This document shows positions 11,012 to 26,719 of a stretch of 64,000 nt of DNA, piece by piece (position 1 is the first letter of the stretch; each line of letters opens with the position of its first letter). A program made the position numbers and the translations under genes. The stretch is from Paraspadella gotoi (lineage: Eukaryota; Chaetognatha): positions 684,956 to 748,955 of the forward strand of contig CM119270.1 in assembly GCA_051294375.1 (NCBI GenBank), read 5' to 3'. Under the pieces are notes generated by a model. It was not told where the DNA came from and ran no database searches. It was given only the letters and a program-made list of their open reading frames with translations.

Positions 11012-11036
11012 NNNNNNNNNNNNNNNNNNNNNNNNN
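11012..11036. other. 25-N gap joining block C to block B copy 2
   Basis: Exactly 25 N. Block C copy 1 ends at its left edge and the partial block B copy begins at its right edge. Confidence 0.99.
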
Positions 11037-12992
11037 GTCTTTTTCTCTCTCCCTCCTCACTGTCTCTCCCTCTTTCTCTCTCTCTCCCTCTCCCTCCCGC
11101 TCTCTCTCTCCCTCTCTCTTTCTCTCACTCTCTCTCTCGTCACGAATAGGAAAAAAACTCACCATTTTTTTATATCGACTTTTTACTTTGGATTAAATTG
11201 ACACCATTTTTTTTTATTCTTTGAAGCGAAAATTTTGTATTTGTTTTCTGTTGTTGTTTTTTGTTTTTGTTCATTGTTTCAAAATCTAAAACTTTTGAGA
11301 AAAATTAGTTTTATTACACTTTAGAAAAAAAATTGACCGAGTTCAATCGAAAATAAATGTATAGAAAACAAGGTCGTCTGCTAATTATTATTCTAGACTT
11401 TTTTTTAGTTCTTTCTCTTCTTTTTCCTCTCATTCCTTTCTTTTCGAATCCATTCGTTTCTATTTTCTCCCTTACTTTCTTCCTTTCTTTGTTTTCCTCT
11501 TTTTCTTTCCTTTCCTCCTTTTCTTTCCTTTTTCTTCTTTTCTTTCCTTTTTCTTCTTTCCATTTCTTTTCCCCCTTTTTTTCATTTCTTCCTTTTCTTT
11601 CCTTTCCTTCTTTTCTTTCCTTTCTTCCTTTTTTTCCCTTTCCTCCTTTTCTTTCCTTTTCTTCTTTTTTTCCTTTCCTCCTTTTCTTTCCTTTCTTTCT
11701 TTCCTTTCTTCCTTTTCTTTTCTTTCCTCCTTTTCTTTCCTTTTCTACCTTTTCTCTCCTTTCCTCCTTTTATTTCCTTTCCTCATTTTATTTCTTCCTT
11801 TTCTTTCCTTTCCTCCTTTTCTTTCCTTTCCTCCTTTTCTTCTCCCTTGACGTCAAATCGCCTCTTAATGGAGTTAAAGTTCAGAAGGTGACGAGTTTTT
11901 TGTGTCGGCGAAAAAAAAGGGAAAAAAGGAAAAAAAGGAAAGTGGTTTTTTTAAAAAAAAAGGNNNNNNNNNNNNNNNNNNNNNNNNNNNNNNNNNNNNN
12001 NNNNNNNNNNNNNNNNNNNNNNNNNNNNNNNNNNNNNNNNNNNNNNNNNNNNNNNNNNNNNNNNNNNNNNNNNNNNNNNNNNNNNNNNNNNNNNNNNNNN
12101 NNNNNNNNNNNNNNNNNNNNNNNNNNNNNNNNNNNNNNNNNNNNNNNNNNNNNNNNNNNNNNNNNNNNNNNNNNNNNNNNNNNNNNNNNNNNNNNNNNNN
12201 NNNNNNNNNNNNNNNNNNNNNNNNNNNNNNNNNNNNNNNNNNNNNNNNNNNNNNNNNNNNNNNNNNNNNNNNNNNNNNNNNNNNNNNNNNNNNNNNNNNN
12301 NNNNNNNNNNNNNNNNNNNNNNNNNNNNNNNNNCGCCGCCCGTCGCCGCCGCCCGCCGCCCGTCGCCGCCGCTGCCGCAGCCGCTTCCGCCGTCGGGCTT
12401 TTGCTTGCTTTCTGATGAAGCACACTTCGTTCGAGGAGAGAGAAGAGAGTAAAACGAAGGAAGGACGGATTCACGGAGAAACGGACAGATGTATTGAAAG
12501 ATGTACGGATTATAAGTCGATAAACAAAAAGGAATCAATCACATTATTTAAGTTATTTTGATATAAGTATAAATAGAAAGTCCTTGATTGTTGAGACATA
12601 CAACCGACTTTCAAACACAGGGGCAAACAAATCGTGTGACAGATGTATACGGACACATCGACAGACTGACAAACTGACAGTTATAGGTTGACGACGTTGA
12701 ACAACATAACTGACGACATTGACAACGACGATGACAACGACGATGAAGATGACATCCATGAAATGACAGCGACGATGACGACGACACTTACGTATGTGAT
12801 GGTTTTTTGATGGAATCTGATTTCGACTAAACATGGAAATTCCAGGTTGGCGAGGTACGACCATGACGACGACGACGACGACGACGATGACGACGACAAT
12901 GATGATGATGACGACGATTACGCGAGGGAATCTGCCTTCGCCTTGGACGACACAGAGGTGAATGGAGTCCCCAAACCGTCTCTCTCTCTCTC
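11037..12992 (+). repeat. Block B, copy 2 (direct, partial)
   Basis: Corresponds to about 6257-8130 of copy 1 in the same orientation, beginning inside the CT array. It has frequent one-base indels relative to copy 1, whereas the inverted copy 3 is nearly exact over the same interval. It is interrupted by a 370-N gap where copy 1 has its GA array and ends at the 25-N gap at 12993. Confidence 0.9.
11964..12333. other. Assembly gap (370 N) inside block B copy 2
   Basis: This run of N replaces the equivalent of the GA array and the start of the CCG cluster in copy 1 (about 7175-7475). Confidence 0.99.
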
Positions 12993-13017
12993 NNNNNNNN
13001 NNNNNNNNNNNNNNNNN
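12993..13017. other. 25-N gap at a palindrome centre
   Basis: Exactly 25 N lie between the direct block B copy (left) and the inverted block B copy (right). The sequence after it is the reverse complement of the end of block B. Confidence 0.99.
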
Positions 13018-17219
<4,202 letters not shown>

Positions 17220-17396
17220 GTGCAACCAATTATAAAAATTATTCCATTCATCTAAGAGCAAAGTTGTCAATAATTAAAAAAAGAAAAAGAAAAAGAAAAA
17301 AAAGGAAAAAAAGGAAAAAGAAAATAAAATAAATGTAAAAGAAAAAATAATTAAAAGATAAAGAAAAAGAAAAGAAAAAGAAAAAAAAGAAAAAAG

Positions 17397-17434
<38 letters not shown>

Positions 17435-17680
17435 TAAAAAGAAAAAGAAACAGAAAAGAAAATAAAGAAAAAGAAAAAGTTAAAAGAAAATAATAAAAGA
17501 AAAAGAAAAAGAAAGAAAAAAAAAAAAAAAAGAAAAAGAAAAAGAAAAATGAAAGGAGAAGGAAATGTTTAAAGAAAATAAAGAAAACAAAAAGAAAAAT
17601 AGATAATTTTTTTCTGTCTTCCTAAAAAATGTAGTACGTGGGAGCAAGACTAGTGTTTGTTTACTGTAACAAAGTTGACG

Positions 17681-17711
<31 letters not shown>

Positions 17712-17735
17712 TAAGAAGAGAGAAAATCAAGTTTG

Positions 17736-19070
17736 ATGTCATAACTAATATGATTTTTTTTTCCCCTTAAGATCTCGTCATTCGAACCATTTAATGACTC
17801 AAACGCGCCTCATCGCCGCCTCTCTTCCGCTCGCCGCCGCCGCGCCGCTGCCGCCGCCGCCGCCACGCCTCCGCCGCCACAGACGACGATTTATGATTGA
17901 CGGTTCAAAATTTGCATTTTTCCCCCTGACGAGATGGACGGCAACGCGGACGACGACGACGACGACGACGACAACAATTGCAATGATAAACCATCTACCA
18001 TTTGCGTGTCTCCTTCTCTCTCTCCCACCCCCCAGAGTCAACTCAACTCAATCTCCCGCCCATTTTCTCCCCCTTTCCTTTTGCATTTTGGCTTTGCACC
18101 GTTTAACGATTTATGTAATCATCGCGCATGACGACGATACACGAACAACGACGAACAACGACGAACGACGAACGCGACGAAGAAGAAGAAAATCATAAGT
18201 TGATGTCATAACTAATTTGATTTTTTTCCCCTTTAACGATTCTCGTCATTCGAACATTATAATGACTTCAAACGCCGCCTCATCGCCCGCTCTCTTCCGC
18301 CGCCGCCCCGCGCCGCCGCTGCCGCCGGCCCCGCGCCTCCGCCGCCACAGACGACCGATTATGATGACGGAGTCAAATTGCGATTTTTCCCCCTGCGAGA
18401 TGGACGCAACGACCGGACGACGACGACGACCGACGACACAACAATTGCAATGATAAAACCATATTACCATTGGTGTTCTCCTTTCTCTCTCTCCCCCCCC
18501 CAGAGTCAACTCAACTCAAAATCTCCCGCCATTTTCTCCCCTTTCCTTTTAGCATTTGGCTTGCACCGTAACGACTTATGTAATCAAATCGCGATGACAC
18601 GATGACGAGAACAACGACGAAACAACGACGAACGACGACGACGACGAAGAAGAAGGAAAATCAGTTGATTGTCATAACTAATATGATTTTTTTCCCCTTT
18701 AACGATCTCGTCATTCGAACATTATAATGACTCAAAACGCGCCCTCATCCGCCGCTCTCTTCCGCCGCCGCCTGGCCGCCGCCGCTGCCGCCGCCGCGCG
18801 CCGCCTCCGCCGCCACAGACGACGATTATGTGGCGGATCAAAAATTGCATTTTTCCCCCTGCGAGATGGACGCAACGACGACGACGACGACGACGGACGA
18901 CGACAACAATTGCAATGATAAACCATTTACCATTTGGTTCTCCTTCTCTCTCTCCCCCCCCCAGAAGTCAACTCAACTCAAAATCTTCCCGCCATTTCTA
19001 TCCCCCCTTTGGTCCTTTTTCATTTGCTTGCACCGCGTTACGACTTATGTAATCAAATCGCCGATGGACG
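17736..19070 (+). repeat. Three tandem ~460-bp satellite-like units (copy 2)
   Basis: Periods are about 467 and 466. The middle unit is identical to that of copy 1 (18141-18631 equals 3080-3570). The outer two differ from their counterparts by many single-base indels. Confidence 0.9.
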
Positions 19071-19490
19071 ACGATGCGGACGAAACAACGACGAACAACG
19101 ACGAACGGACGAACGACGACGACGAACGACGACGATCGACGACGAACGACGACGACGGACCGACGACACGAACGACGATTGAAAACGACGACGAACGACG
19201 ACGACGGACGACGACGAACGACCGCATTGAAAAACGACGACGAACGACGACGACGACGACGACGACGACGAACGCACGATGAAGACGACGACGACGACGA
19301 ACAAACGACTTACGACGAACAACGACGACGACGACGACGAACGACGATTGAGACGAACGAACAACGACCGAACAACGACGAACGGACGACCGACGACGAA
19401 CAACGACGAACAACGACGACGCGACGACGAACAACGACGAACGGACACGAACGACGAGACGAACGACGAAGACGACGGCCAACGAAGGGG
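19070..19490 (+). repeat. Degenerate CGA/CGAA array (copy 2)
   Basis: Over 400 bases of CGA triplets with CGAACAACGA and CGGACGA variants, longer than in copy 1. Opposing open frames (poly-R/T/D on plus, poly-S/V/R on minus) are repeat artefacts. Confidence 0.88.
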
Positions 19491-19606
19491 AAAAAAATAT
19501 CTTTCTCGACGCATTTAAAACTAATTTGCATATTAAAAAGACAAAAAAATTAGAAGGGGAGGAAAATCGATTTCTGAGGTCGAGAGGGGGGGGGTGTTGC
19601 GAGAAA

Positions 19607-19632
19607 GGGGAAGGGGGGAATTTGGGGCGGGG
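19607..19632 (+). repeat. G-run tract (copy 2)
   Basis: Four G runs (4, 6, 4, 4) with spacers of 2, 5 and 1 bases. A G-quadruplex pattern is retained even though the exact sequence differs from copy 1. Confidence 0.65.
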
Positions 19633-20283
19633 AGTGAAATATGCGGGGAGAATTTGGGGGGGGAATTTTGGCGGGGATCTCTCTCTTGAGAGCTTGGAAA
19701 CGAGAGAAAAAACTGACAAGCGAAAGCTAAAACGTAATTTGAATTTTTTTTGTTGTTGTTTAATTCAAAAAGGATTAGGCTTCTCACAGACGTACAGATT
19801 CGCTGACAGACGGACGTAAGGACTGAGGGAAATGCGAAAACTGAATTCATAAAAATAAAAATTTGTTTACGAATGAGAAAATTAGACGCGGAATAATAAT
19901 CAAGACTTCCAGTGAAGAGGATATCTGAGACTTTTTCAGTTGCGACTCGAGTCGGTCGGTCCTTATGTCTGTCCGTCAGTCAGTTTGTTGGTAGTCGTCT
20001 TGTCTGTCTCACGTTAAAAATGTTCATAACTCAATTTAGTTAAAATTTAATATGCATATGTGAAGTCACTATGTTAACTTAAAAAGCAATCATAAGACTC
20101 AAAATTAAATGTTGATTAAATTTGGTTTCTCTTTTGCTAAAAGGAAAAGAATTTCAAATCTAAGCGACTGCGAGAACCACGTTTGGTTTCCCTATAAATT
20201 CATATAAAGGATTAAAAGCCGGTTTTATGTATTATCAAATTCTAATTATCCCTAATTGTGTGTCTGCGGATAAGGCGATAAGG

Positions 20284-20360
20284 TGTAATTGAACCCGGTA
20301 ATCAGTGGTCATGAGCTGATGGCTTTACTCAATGAGCCACCGGATCACGAACTTATGAAA
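20284..20360 (-). mobile_element. tRNA-like SINE head, block C copy 2
   Basis: Same A-box-like, anticodon-stem-like and B-box-like elements as the copy at 9236-9340, on the minus strand. Confidence 0.5.
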
Positions 20361-21114
20361 TGCCCGACAACATGTCATGATAAGTTAAGCAGAATTTTAA
20401 GCTCAGAGGCAAACAGATAGACAGATAGGTTGGCGTACAGACAGACTGACAGAAACACTGCAATATATATTGTCTAAATAAAACTGTAAACAAAAAAAAT
20501 TACGTCCCGCAAAATCTTAACTGGGAAATAATGTCACAGCACAGGATAAAATGTAGCAGGGACAAAAAAACCCTTAGAGCTTTTGTTGTTATTTTCGTTA
20601 TTTTTGTCGTCGTCGTTCGTCGTCTTTGTCGTCGTCTTTGTCGTTGTCGTCGTCTTTTTCGTCGTTCGTTGTCGTTCGTCGTCTTTGCCGTCGTCGTCGT
20701 CGTCTTTGTCGTTGTCTTTGTCGTCGTCGTCATCGTCGCTTTCTTTTCCGCCTTCTGAGTGAATTTCTTAGTTCGACTTAAAAGCTTCCGACTTCTTTCC
20801 TTTTAGTCCAACTCTTTTTTTTTCTTTCTTTCTTTTTTTCTATCTTTTTCTTTTTTTTCTTTTTCTTTCTTTCTTTTTCGTATTTTTTTATTTTTATTAT
20901 TCTTTTCTTTTGACTTTTTTCCCCATTTTTTCCTATTATTTTTTCCCCTTTTAATTTTTATCAGCAGATCCCGACTCTATAATCCACTTTGTCAGTCCGT
21001 CGGTCCGCCCCCTATATCTTGTTCTTGTCTATTGATTATTCTTTGCTTTTACAATATATCCTTTCTTTTAAACTTATTTTGTCTTCTACTCTCTTTTTAT
21101 CCCATATATACATG

Positions 21115-21490
21115 CCCCTCTTTGTTCTTCCACGAAATGATCCCCTTTCTGTTCCTCCTTTTTGTTCCGCCTTTTGTTCCTCTCTATGTTCCCCTTTGTG
21201 TTACCGAACTCTTGGTTTCCCCTCCATGTTTCGCCTTTTGTGTCCGCCTCTTTGTTCCCTCTATGTTACCCCATGATGATTTGTTCCTGTCTTTGTTCTC
21301 CTCTATGTTCCCTTTTCTGGTTCCCTTTTTGTTTGCCTTTTTTGTTCCCCTCTATGTTCTTCCTTTTGTTCCCATCCTTTTTTCCCCTATATGTTCCTCT
21401 TTTTGTTCCCCTCTATGTTCCCGCTTTTTTGGTTCCCCCTCTTTGTTCCCTCTTTGTTTCCCCTCTTTTTTCCGCGCACTATGTTTCCTT
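21115..21490 (+). repeat. TGTTCCCCTC minisatellite (copy 2)
   Basis: Longer and more degenerate than the array in block C copy 1, with additional TTTTTGTTCC and CCATGATGATTTG interruptions. Confidence 0.8.
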
Positions 21491-21922
21491 TTTTTCTCAA
21501 TCCTTATCACTTCTTTTAATTCTTTCCCTCTTTTTCCTCTCTCTCCTTTTTTTCCCTTTCAACTTAGTCTTTCCTCTATTGACTTTATGCTCATTGCGGC
21601 TTATTTTCGTGCCGTCGTCGTCGTTCGATCGTGTCGGGTCGTCGTCGTCTCGTCGTACGTTCCAGTTGGCATTTATATCCGATATTCTTGAGTCGTCGTC
21701 TGTTATTTCCATAAGTCAAACTTTGAAATCGCAAAGGTATCGTTTATCGATTCCCTCTTGTCGTCGTGTGTGTTATTAATGTCGTTGTCGTTGCGTTGTT
21801 ATTATCGTTGTTGTTCTTCCCATCGCGCGTCGTGCCATGGGAAAAACAACGAGCGTCGAGGGAAATAAAGAAATGAACACCACAGAAAAATGGTTAAGGC
21901 GGCCGGTGAAAAGGAAAGTGAG

Positions 21923-21958
<36 letters not shown>

Positions 21959-22454
21959 AGGAGAGAGAGAGAGAGGGAGATGAGGAGAGAGAGCTGTTGA
22001 GGAGAGAGAGAGAGAGAGAGATGCGCAAGGTCAACAAGAGGAAAAAAAATCTTTCTTTTTAGTTCAAACATTTTCTTCTTCTTTTTTTTTTTTTTTTGAA
22101 AGAGACAAACTTTCTGTACTTAAAACAGCGAATATGTGTACTTATAATAAACTCTTACAAAAGCCGAATTATGAGTACGTGATCGTTTAACCTACAAAAA
22201 ATTATATACATTCAAGTGAACCGCGTGTGTTAATACAATCTCTGACACAAATCTTTTATTGCTAATGTTCATTCATTGCGTTTTGTTTCTTTTCTTCTTC
22301 ATGTTGTTTTCTTATCTTCAGCTTGTCCTCGTCGTGTCGTCGTAGTCGTCGTGGTTTTGTTCGTCGTTCTTATCTCCGTCTGTCTTTCACGGGGCCGACA
22401 CATCATTGGTCTTCCAAAGGTGTTCTGTAAACGAGAGGGAATAAATCAACTGCA

Positions 22455-22520
22455 ACTGTCGTCGTCGTCGTCGTGCTTTCGTCGTCCGTCGTCGTCTTCG
22501 TCGTCGTCGTCGTCGTCGTG
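22455..22520 (+). repeat. (CGT)n tract
   Basis: CGT/GTC triplets are interrupted by GCTTTC and CGT variants. The inverted counterpart (CGA) is at about 35462-35530. Confidence 0.85.
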
Positions 22521-22576
22521 CAGCGCGGACGTTTGACCACTGAATCAATGTCCACAGACTTGTAAACCAGGAATAC

Positions 22577-22579
<3 letters not shown>

Positions 22580-22638
<59 letters not shown>

Positions 22639-22670
22639 GAGGAAGAGAGAGGAGAAGAGTGACGAGAGAG
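22580..22670 (+). repeat. (GA)n tract
   Basis: A pure GA run and then GAGGA variants. The right-arm counterpart is CT-rich at about 35318-35405. Confidence 0.9.
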
Positions 22671-23149
22671 AGAGGAATGACCTAGTTCCCATCGGCGACG
22701 GGGTACTGCAAAGGCACATATCAATCTCGCGGACCCGAAGCGTAATATGCGTTCAATGTTGCGAAGGGAAAGCTTATGGTGGTTAAAGTTGGGGGATGGA
22801 AGGGGGGAGAGGAGAGGGTGGAGGAGGAGATGAGTGGAGGAGAGAGGAGAGGAGGAAGAGGGAGAGAGTGGGGATAAGGTTGAATAAACGTTTAATAACA
22901 TATTCAGATTAAATATTAAAGTTAAAATTAAATTTTAGGGAGAAACGAAGAGAAATTTGGCCAAGAAATAAATGGTCAGAGTTGGTCAGTTATGTTCTGC
23001 TTTGGAGTTGAAGGATGATTTTGAAATGGGGGAGTAATAGAGAATAGGGGGGGAGAGGGACAGAGAGCGAGATGAGACGGAGGAAACATTTAGGGATTAG
23101 TAGGGATGACATCGAAAAGGTTAGGAATTGGAAAGGAGACGATTACGAG

Positions 23150-23200
<51 letters not shown>

Positions 23201-23205
23201 AAGAG

Positions 23206-23256
<51 letters not shown>

Positions 23257-23265
23257 GAAAGAAAG
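23150..23265 (+). repeat. Compound (GA)n-(AAAG)n microsatellite
   Basis: A GA run of about 40 bases passes into a GAAA run of about 60 bases. The inverted counterpart (CTTT then CT) is at 34725-34860. Confidence 0.9.
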
Positions 23266-23284
23266 TTCCAGAGAATAACAGAAG

Positions 23285-23440
23285 ATCACTGTATGAGATC
23301 GATACCAATATAAAAATTATCCATTCATTCAATAAATAAGCTATTTTAAATATAAATAAGCTAAATTAAGGCCTTTATCCCTTTTACAAGATAATTTCCT
23401 AATCAATGCAGGTTTTCAAACAAGACCGTTTTAAATAACT
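23285..23440 (-). mobile_element. Dispersed element, block D copy
   Basis: Starts with the ACCAATATAAAAATTATCC terminus, followed by CATTCATTCAATAAATAAGC and AAGGCCTTTATCCC. The reading direction is opposite to the copy at 4640. The right-arm counterpart is at 34560-34690. Confidence 0.5.
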
Positions 23441-23448
23441 CTGTATAA

Positions 23449-23490
23449 TATCTGTAGTATGATCTGTAGTATGATCTGTAGTATGATCAT
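23449..23490 (+). repeat. ~13-bp tandem repeat (ATCTGTAGTATG)
   Basis: Three to four tandem units. The right arm carries the reverse complement (CATACTACAGAT) at 34499-34545. Confidence 0.8.
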
Positions 23491-23689
23491 TAGAACCCGG
23501 GTAAGTGACTGCGACGATTCAGGTGAGGATTTGATTGAAAGATCAAAATTGGAGGAGAATATAAAAGGAACTCGTTAGGAAATGTCGTTGTTGTTGTCGT
23601 TGTCGTCGTCGTTGTCGTTGCGTCACGAAAGGTTGATTGACGGGAAATGTAAAGATGTCGCTGAGAATTGTAAAAGGTTACGACTCAGA

Positions 23690-24000
23690 GAGGGAGAAGA
23701 AGAGGAGGGAGAGAGGGAGGGAGAGAGGGAAGGGAGGAAGAGGAAGGAGGGAGAGAGGGAAAAGGCGGAGAAGGAGGAGGGAGGAGAGAGGGAGTGAAGA
23801 GGCGGAGAGGAGGGAGAAAGATGGGGGAGGAGAGGAGGACAGGTGATAAGAATGCTGTAATGGAGGAAGAGTCGAGGAAAGACGAAGAGGAGGAGAGGGA
23901 GGGAGGGAAGTTAGGAGGAAGAAGAGAGAGAGGTGAAGGGAGAAGAGAGAGGAAGAGAAAGTGAAAGTTTAAGAGGAGAAGAGACTGAAGAGAGAAAAAG
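23690..24000 (+). repeat. Purine-rich GAGGGA tract
   Basis: About 300 bases of G and A, matched by CCCTCT-type pyrimidine sequence at about 34020-34300 on the right arm. Arginine/glutamate-rich frames here are artefacts. Confidence 0.85.
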
Positions 24001-24060
24001 GGATGGAGGGAGAAACTTGTGATTCCATCTCATTAAATCGTTTGACCTCAAAGGTCAACA

Positions 24061-24270
24061 CAGAATTTGGAATGAGGGGGTCAGTGACAGCGCCGCCGCC
24101 GCCGACGCCCAAGCAGCTGTCCATCGACCGCAGGTTGCTGCGGCTGTAGATCCTTCCTGCAGCAGGATGATTGAGGCACTGGTCACTACCGTTGCATCCT
24201 GATCAATTTTGGTCAAGCTGTTCCATCAGATGCAATGATTTTCAAGGCTAATTTTTAAATAAAAATATAA
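24061..24270. other. Well-conserved low-repeat segment shared by both palindrome arms
   Basis: This segment contains GCCGCCGCCGCCGACGCC, CAAGCAGCTGTCCATCGACC and GATTGAGGCACTGGTCACTACC. It matches the reverse complement of 33745-33960 with few changes. It is one of the few non-repetitive stretches with a balanced composition. I find no sustained open frame or recognised motif. Confidence 0.6.
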
Positions 24271-24396
24271 GTGAAAATATAGAGCGAATTGTTTAAATGT
24301 ATTATTATCTTGTAAGACGTCACGAGGTAACATAGCATATTTATTATATAAATAAGTTAAGGGATGTTGGAGGGAGGAAAAAATCTGATGCCATAT

Positions 24397-24449
<53 letters not shown>

Positions 24450-24593
24450 AGAGGAGAGAGAGAGAGAGAGAGACGTTTTTTGCTCATGTCAGCCCATCGC
24501 TGGTGGGCATCGCAATGATTGTTTATTCCCGTTTAAATTTTCCACGGTCAGTTTACCTGCGGCCTTCTCGTGGCGCCATAGGAGAAAAAGACG

Positions 24594-24642
<49 letters not shown>

Positions 24643-24728
24643 ATCTCTCTCTCTTTCTCTCTTCATTCTCTAATGACGAGAGGAATGAAAAACAATCATG
24701 GGAGGAATTAAAAAATACGACTGACGAT

Positions 24729-24848
<120 letters not shown>

Positions 24849-25179
24849 GAGCATTGGTCAGCGTCACGAAGGCAATAATATTTTTTTTCCCTTTTAATTT
24901 TTCTCTCTCTTCTTATCCATTTCTGGTTCCATTTATCCATTTTTTTCCCATTTTTATTATTCATTTTTCTCTTCATACCTTCCAAGGTCTTTTAGTATTC
25001 GTATTTTTCTACCTTCTCTTTTATTTTATTTCATATTTCCTATTTGATTTTCTTCGAATTGTAACCGTCTCCTTTTTTGAACAATTATTCTATTCCGACC
25101 ACAACATTTAGCAATAAAGCTAATTTATGCTGAGAGAAAAGTTAAGAAATTGTTTCTTTAATGTTTTTCTTATTCTCTC

Positions 25180-25280
25180 GTGTGATGGAGGCCTTTAACC
25201 ACCACAGCCTGTCCAAAGTCAGGGGCAAGTTAGCTTATTTATTAAATTGACAGATATTTTTATATTTTTTGTACTAATAC
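25180..25280 (+). mobile_element. Dispersed element, third copy
   Basis: GATGGAGGCCTTTAACCACC, then CCTGTCCAAAGTCAGGGGC, AGCTTATTTATTAAATTG and TATATTTTTTGTACTAATACC markers occur in the same order as at 4785-4880. Confidence 0.55.
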
Positions 25281-25508
25281 CATTTAAAAAAATTAATAAG
25301 CTTAACTTTATACAATGAAAAATATATATCGATATGAATATCTCCATTTTCTCGCAAATAATGAATAAGAAAAAAATAAGATTATTTTTTTCATTTCTCA
25401 TTTTTCTTGTTTATTCCTCATCCTTTTTTTTTCTTTTCTTTTCTTTCTTTTTTTTTCTGATTCATTTCATCGTCATTCTGAGCCAAGGTATCTTTTTTTT
25501 TCTCCATC

Positions 25509-25545
25509 AACGACGACGACGACGACGACGACGACGAAGACCGAC
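25509..25545 (+). repeat. (CGA)n run at a palindrome-arm length difference
   Basis: About ten pure CGA triplets. At the mirror position on the right arm (ending near 33615) the sequence is instead about 2 kb of TCG-rich degenerate DNA. Confidence 0.85.
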
Positions 25546-25776
25546 GATCAATCACGCCTTTTTTCTCGGTATAAATAGGACGCTGACCAGATCTCTCGCT
25601 CTCGTGGAAAAAACAACCATCAACGCTCATGACGCATCAGACTTTCCCAAGTTACAAACCAAATAAGATAGGAAAGTCATGTACTCAAAAAAATTAATTA
25701 AACTAATATTAGAGAGTATTGCAGTTTGCAGGAGTCCTGTAATGTTTTTATGTTTTTATCTTGTTAGAGGAATGTC

Positions 25777-25895
25777 AGGCCTTTAACCAGGTATGACAGG
25801 CCTTTAACCAGGTATGACAGGCCTTTAACCAGGTATGACAGGCCTTTAACCAGGTATGACAGGCCTTTAACCAGGTATGTCAGGCCTTTAACCAC
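25777..25895 (+). repeat. 21-bp minisatellite (AGGCCTTTAACC...)
   Basis: Five full units and one partial unit with period 21, nearly identical to each other. The unit is the AGGCCTTTAACC core of the dispersed element amplified in tandem. The right arm has a single inverted unit near 30825-30850. Confidence 0.95.
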
Positions 25896-25941
25896 ATGTT
25901 CATATCCAGTATCTTAAGTCAGAAAGCAACATTGCTTATTT

Positions 25942-26202
25942 ATGAATGTATATTTCATAGACACGCCAGTGACATGGGGTGGTCACTGCAGGTCCAAAGC
26001 CCTGAGCTCCAGCTGTCGGGAGATGTCTCACACACCAAGCATCACACATGTCCCCCCATTGCCATACAACAAACATAAAATGGCGAGGAATGACGAGGAA
26101 TGGAGCTCAATGTTGAGTTTAATTTCCGAGTTTAAAAAGTTAAAACGTGAGATTAAAAAGCCCTTAAAATTTAAATCACCCAACGCTGTAAAAAACGTTT
26201 AA
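25942..26202 (+). pseudogene. Unidentified open frame in the left palindrome arm
   Basis: An 86-codon frame with a normal-looking composition; it ends in a lysine-rich tail (KKLKREIKKPLKFKSPN). It does not match a family I recognise. The last 60 bases are conserved on the right arm (30081-30140), where the frame reads differently (ELLDLIKSPRDARKKRL). This may be the tail of a decayed transposon protein. An accidental frame is equally possible. Confidence 0.2.
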
Positions 26203-26719
26203 CGTCCGCGCTTTTTTCTAGAGGCACTAATTATACAAAAGACAAATAATTAATTTTAATTATAATATCTTCTTCACATTCTAAACTGGCGAAGTAAGAC
26301 TCGGATGTTGCCCGTCGTCGTGTACGCCGGCAACGGTGGTGACAAGCCATGACCGGAGTAACAGGACTAAAGAGAAATTCTTTCGTCAAACTTAACATAT
26401 CATAACATTAAAATACATCAATTAATCTGGAGTATTCCCCGCAGGGTTGACACTCCATCCAAAGTTTTTTTATGTGGTGACAGGCGGGATTATTTCCACG
26501 CCTCCGAAGGCAGAAGTTCGTTTACAATAATATTTAATAAAAACTTCGAATTTTTACATTGTGACGCAGTCCAAACAACACATTTAACATTGTTTATTGA
26601 GCAAACAGTAAATATAATTATATAAGGAACTTATTTTAATTAATCTGCTTTATTTACAATGATATTGTCTCAATAGTTAAAAAATATGGACCTCCAGCGT
26701 TATGACCAGAATATATTAG

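Larger units (their letters stand above)
17220..19684 (+). repeat. Duplicated block A, copy 2
   Basis: Direct copy of 2226-4540, following the inverted block B without a gap. It keeps the A/G tract, three ~460-bp units (starts near 17736, 18203 and 18669), the CGA array and the G-run tract. At 19680 it joins block C copy 2 through a shared TCTCTCTC run, so block B is missing between A and C here. Confidence 0.92.
19685..22085 (+). repeat. Duplicated block C, copy 2 (direct)
   Basis: Direct copy of 8668-10790 with scattered indels, beginning at GAGAGCTTGGAAACGAG. It diverges from copy 1 after TTTTCTTCTTC at 22080, where a T run replaces the hairpin segment and block D begins. Confidence 0.92.

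Noticed and set aside
11357-11950. Phenylalanine/serine-rich frame that looks like a membrane protein (also at 6707-7285 and, minus strand, 14269-14991)
   Set aside because: The DNA is a TTTCC polypyrimidine tract. Hydrophobicity comes from TTT/TTC/CTT codons, and the sequence around it is non-coding in all three copies.
19045-19719. 224-codon minus-strand frame rich in S, V and R
   Set aside because: Produced by a CGA/CGAA array; opposing frames are equally long, and the equivalent in block A copy 1 is broken.
25570-25580. TATAAATAGG core-promoter-like sequence
   Set aside because: No credible gene or initiator follows at the expected distance, and TATA-like strings are common in this AT-rich DNA.
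25777-25895. CRISPR-like array
   Set aside because: The 21-bp units are directly contiguous with no spacers, in a eukaryotic repeat-rich context.
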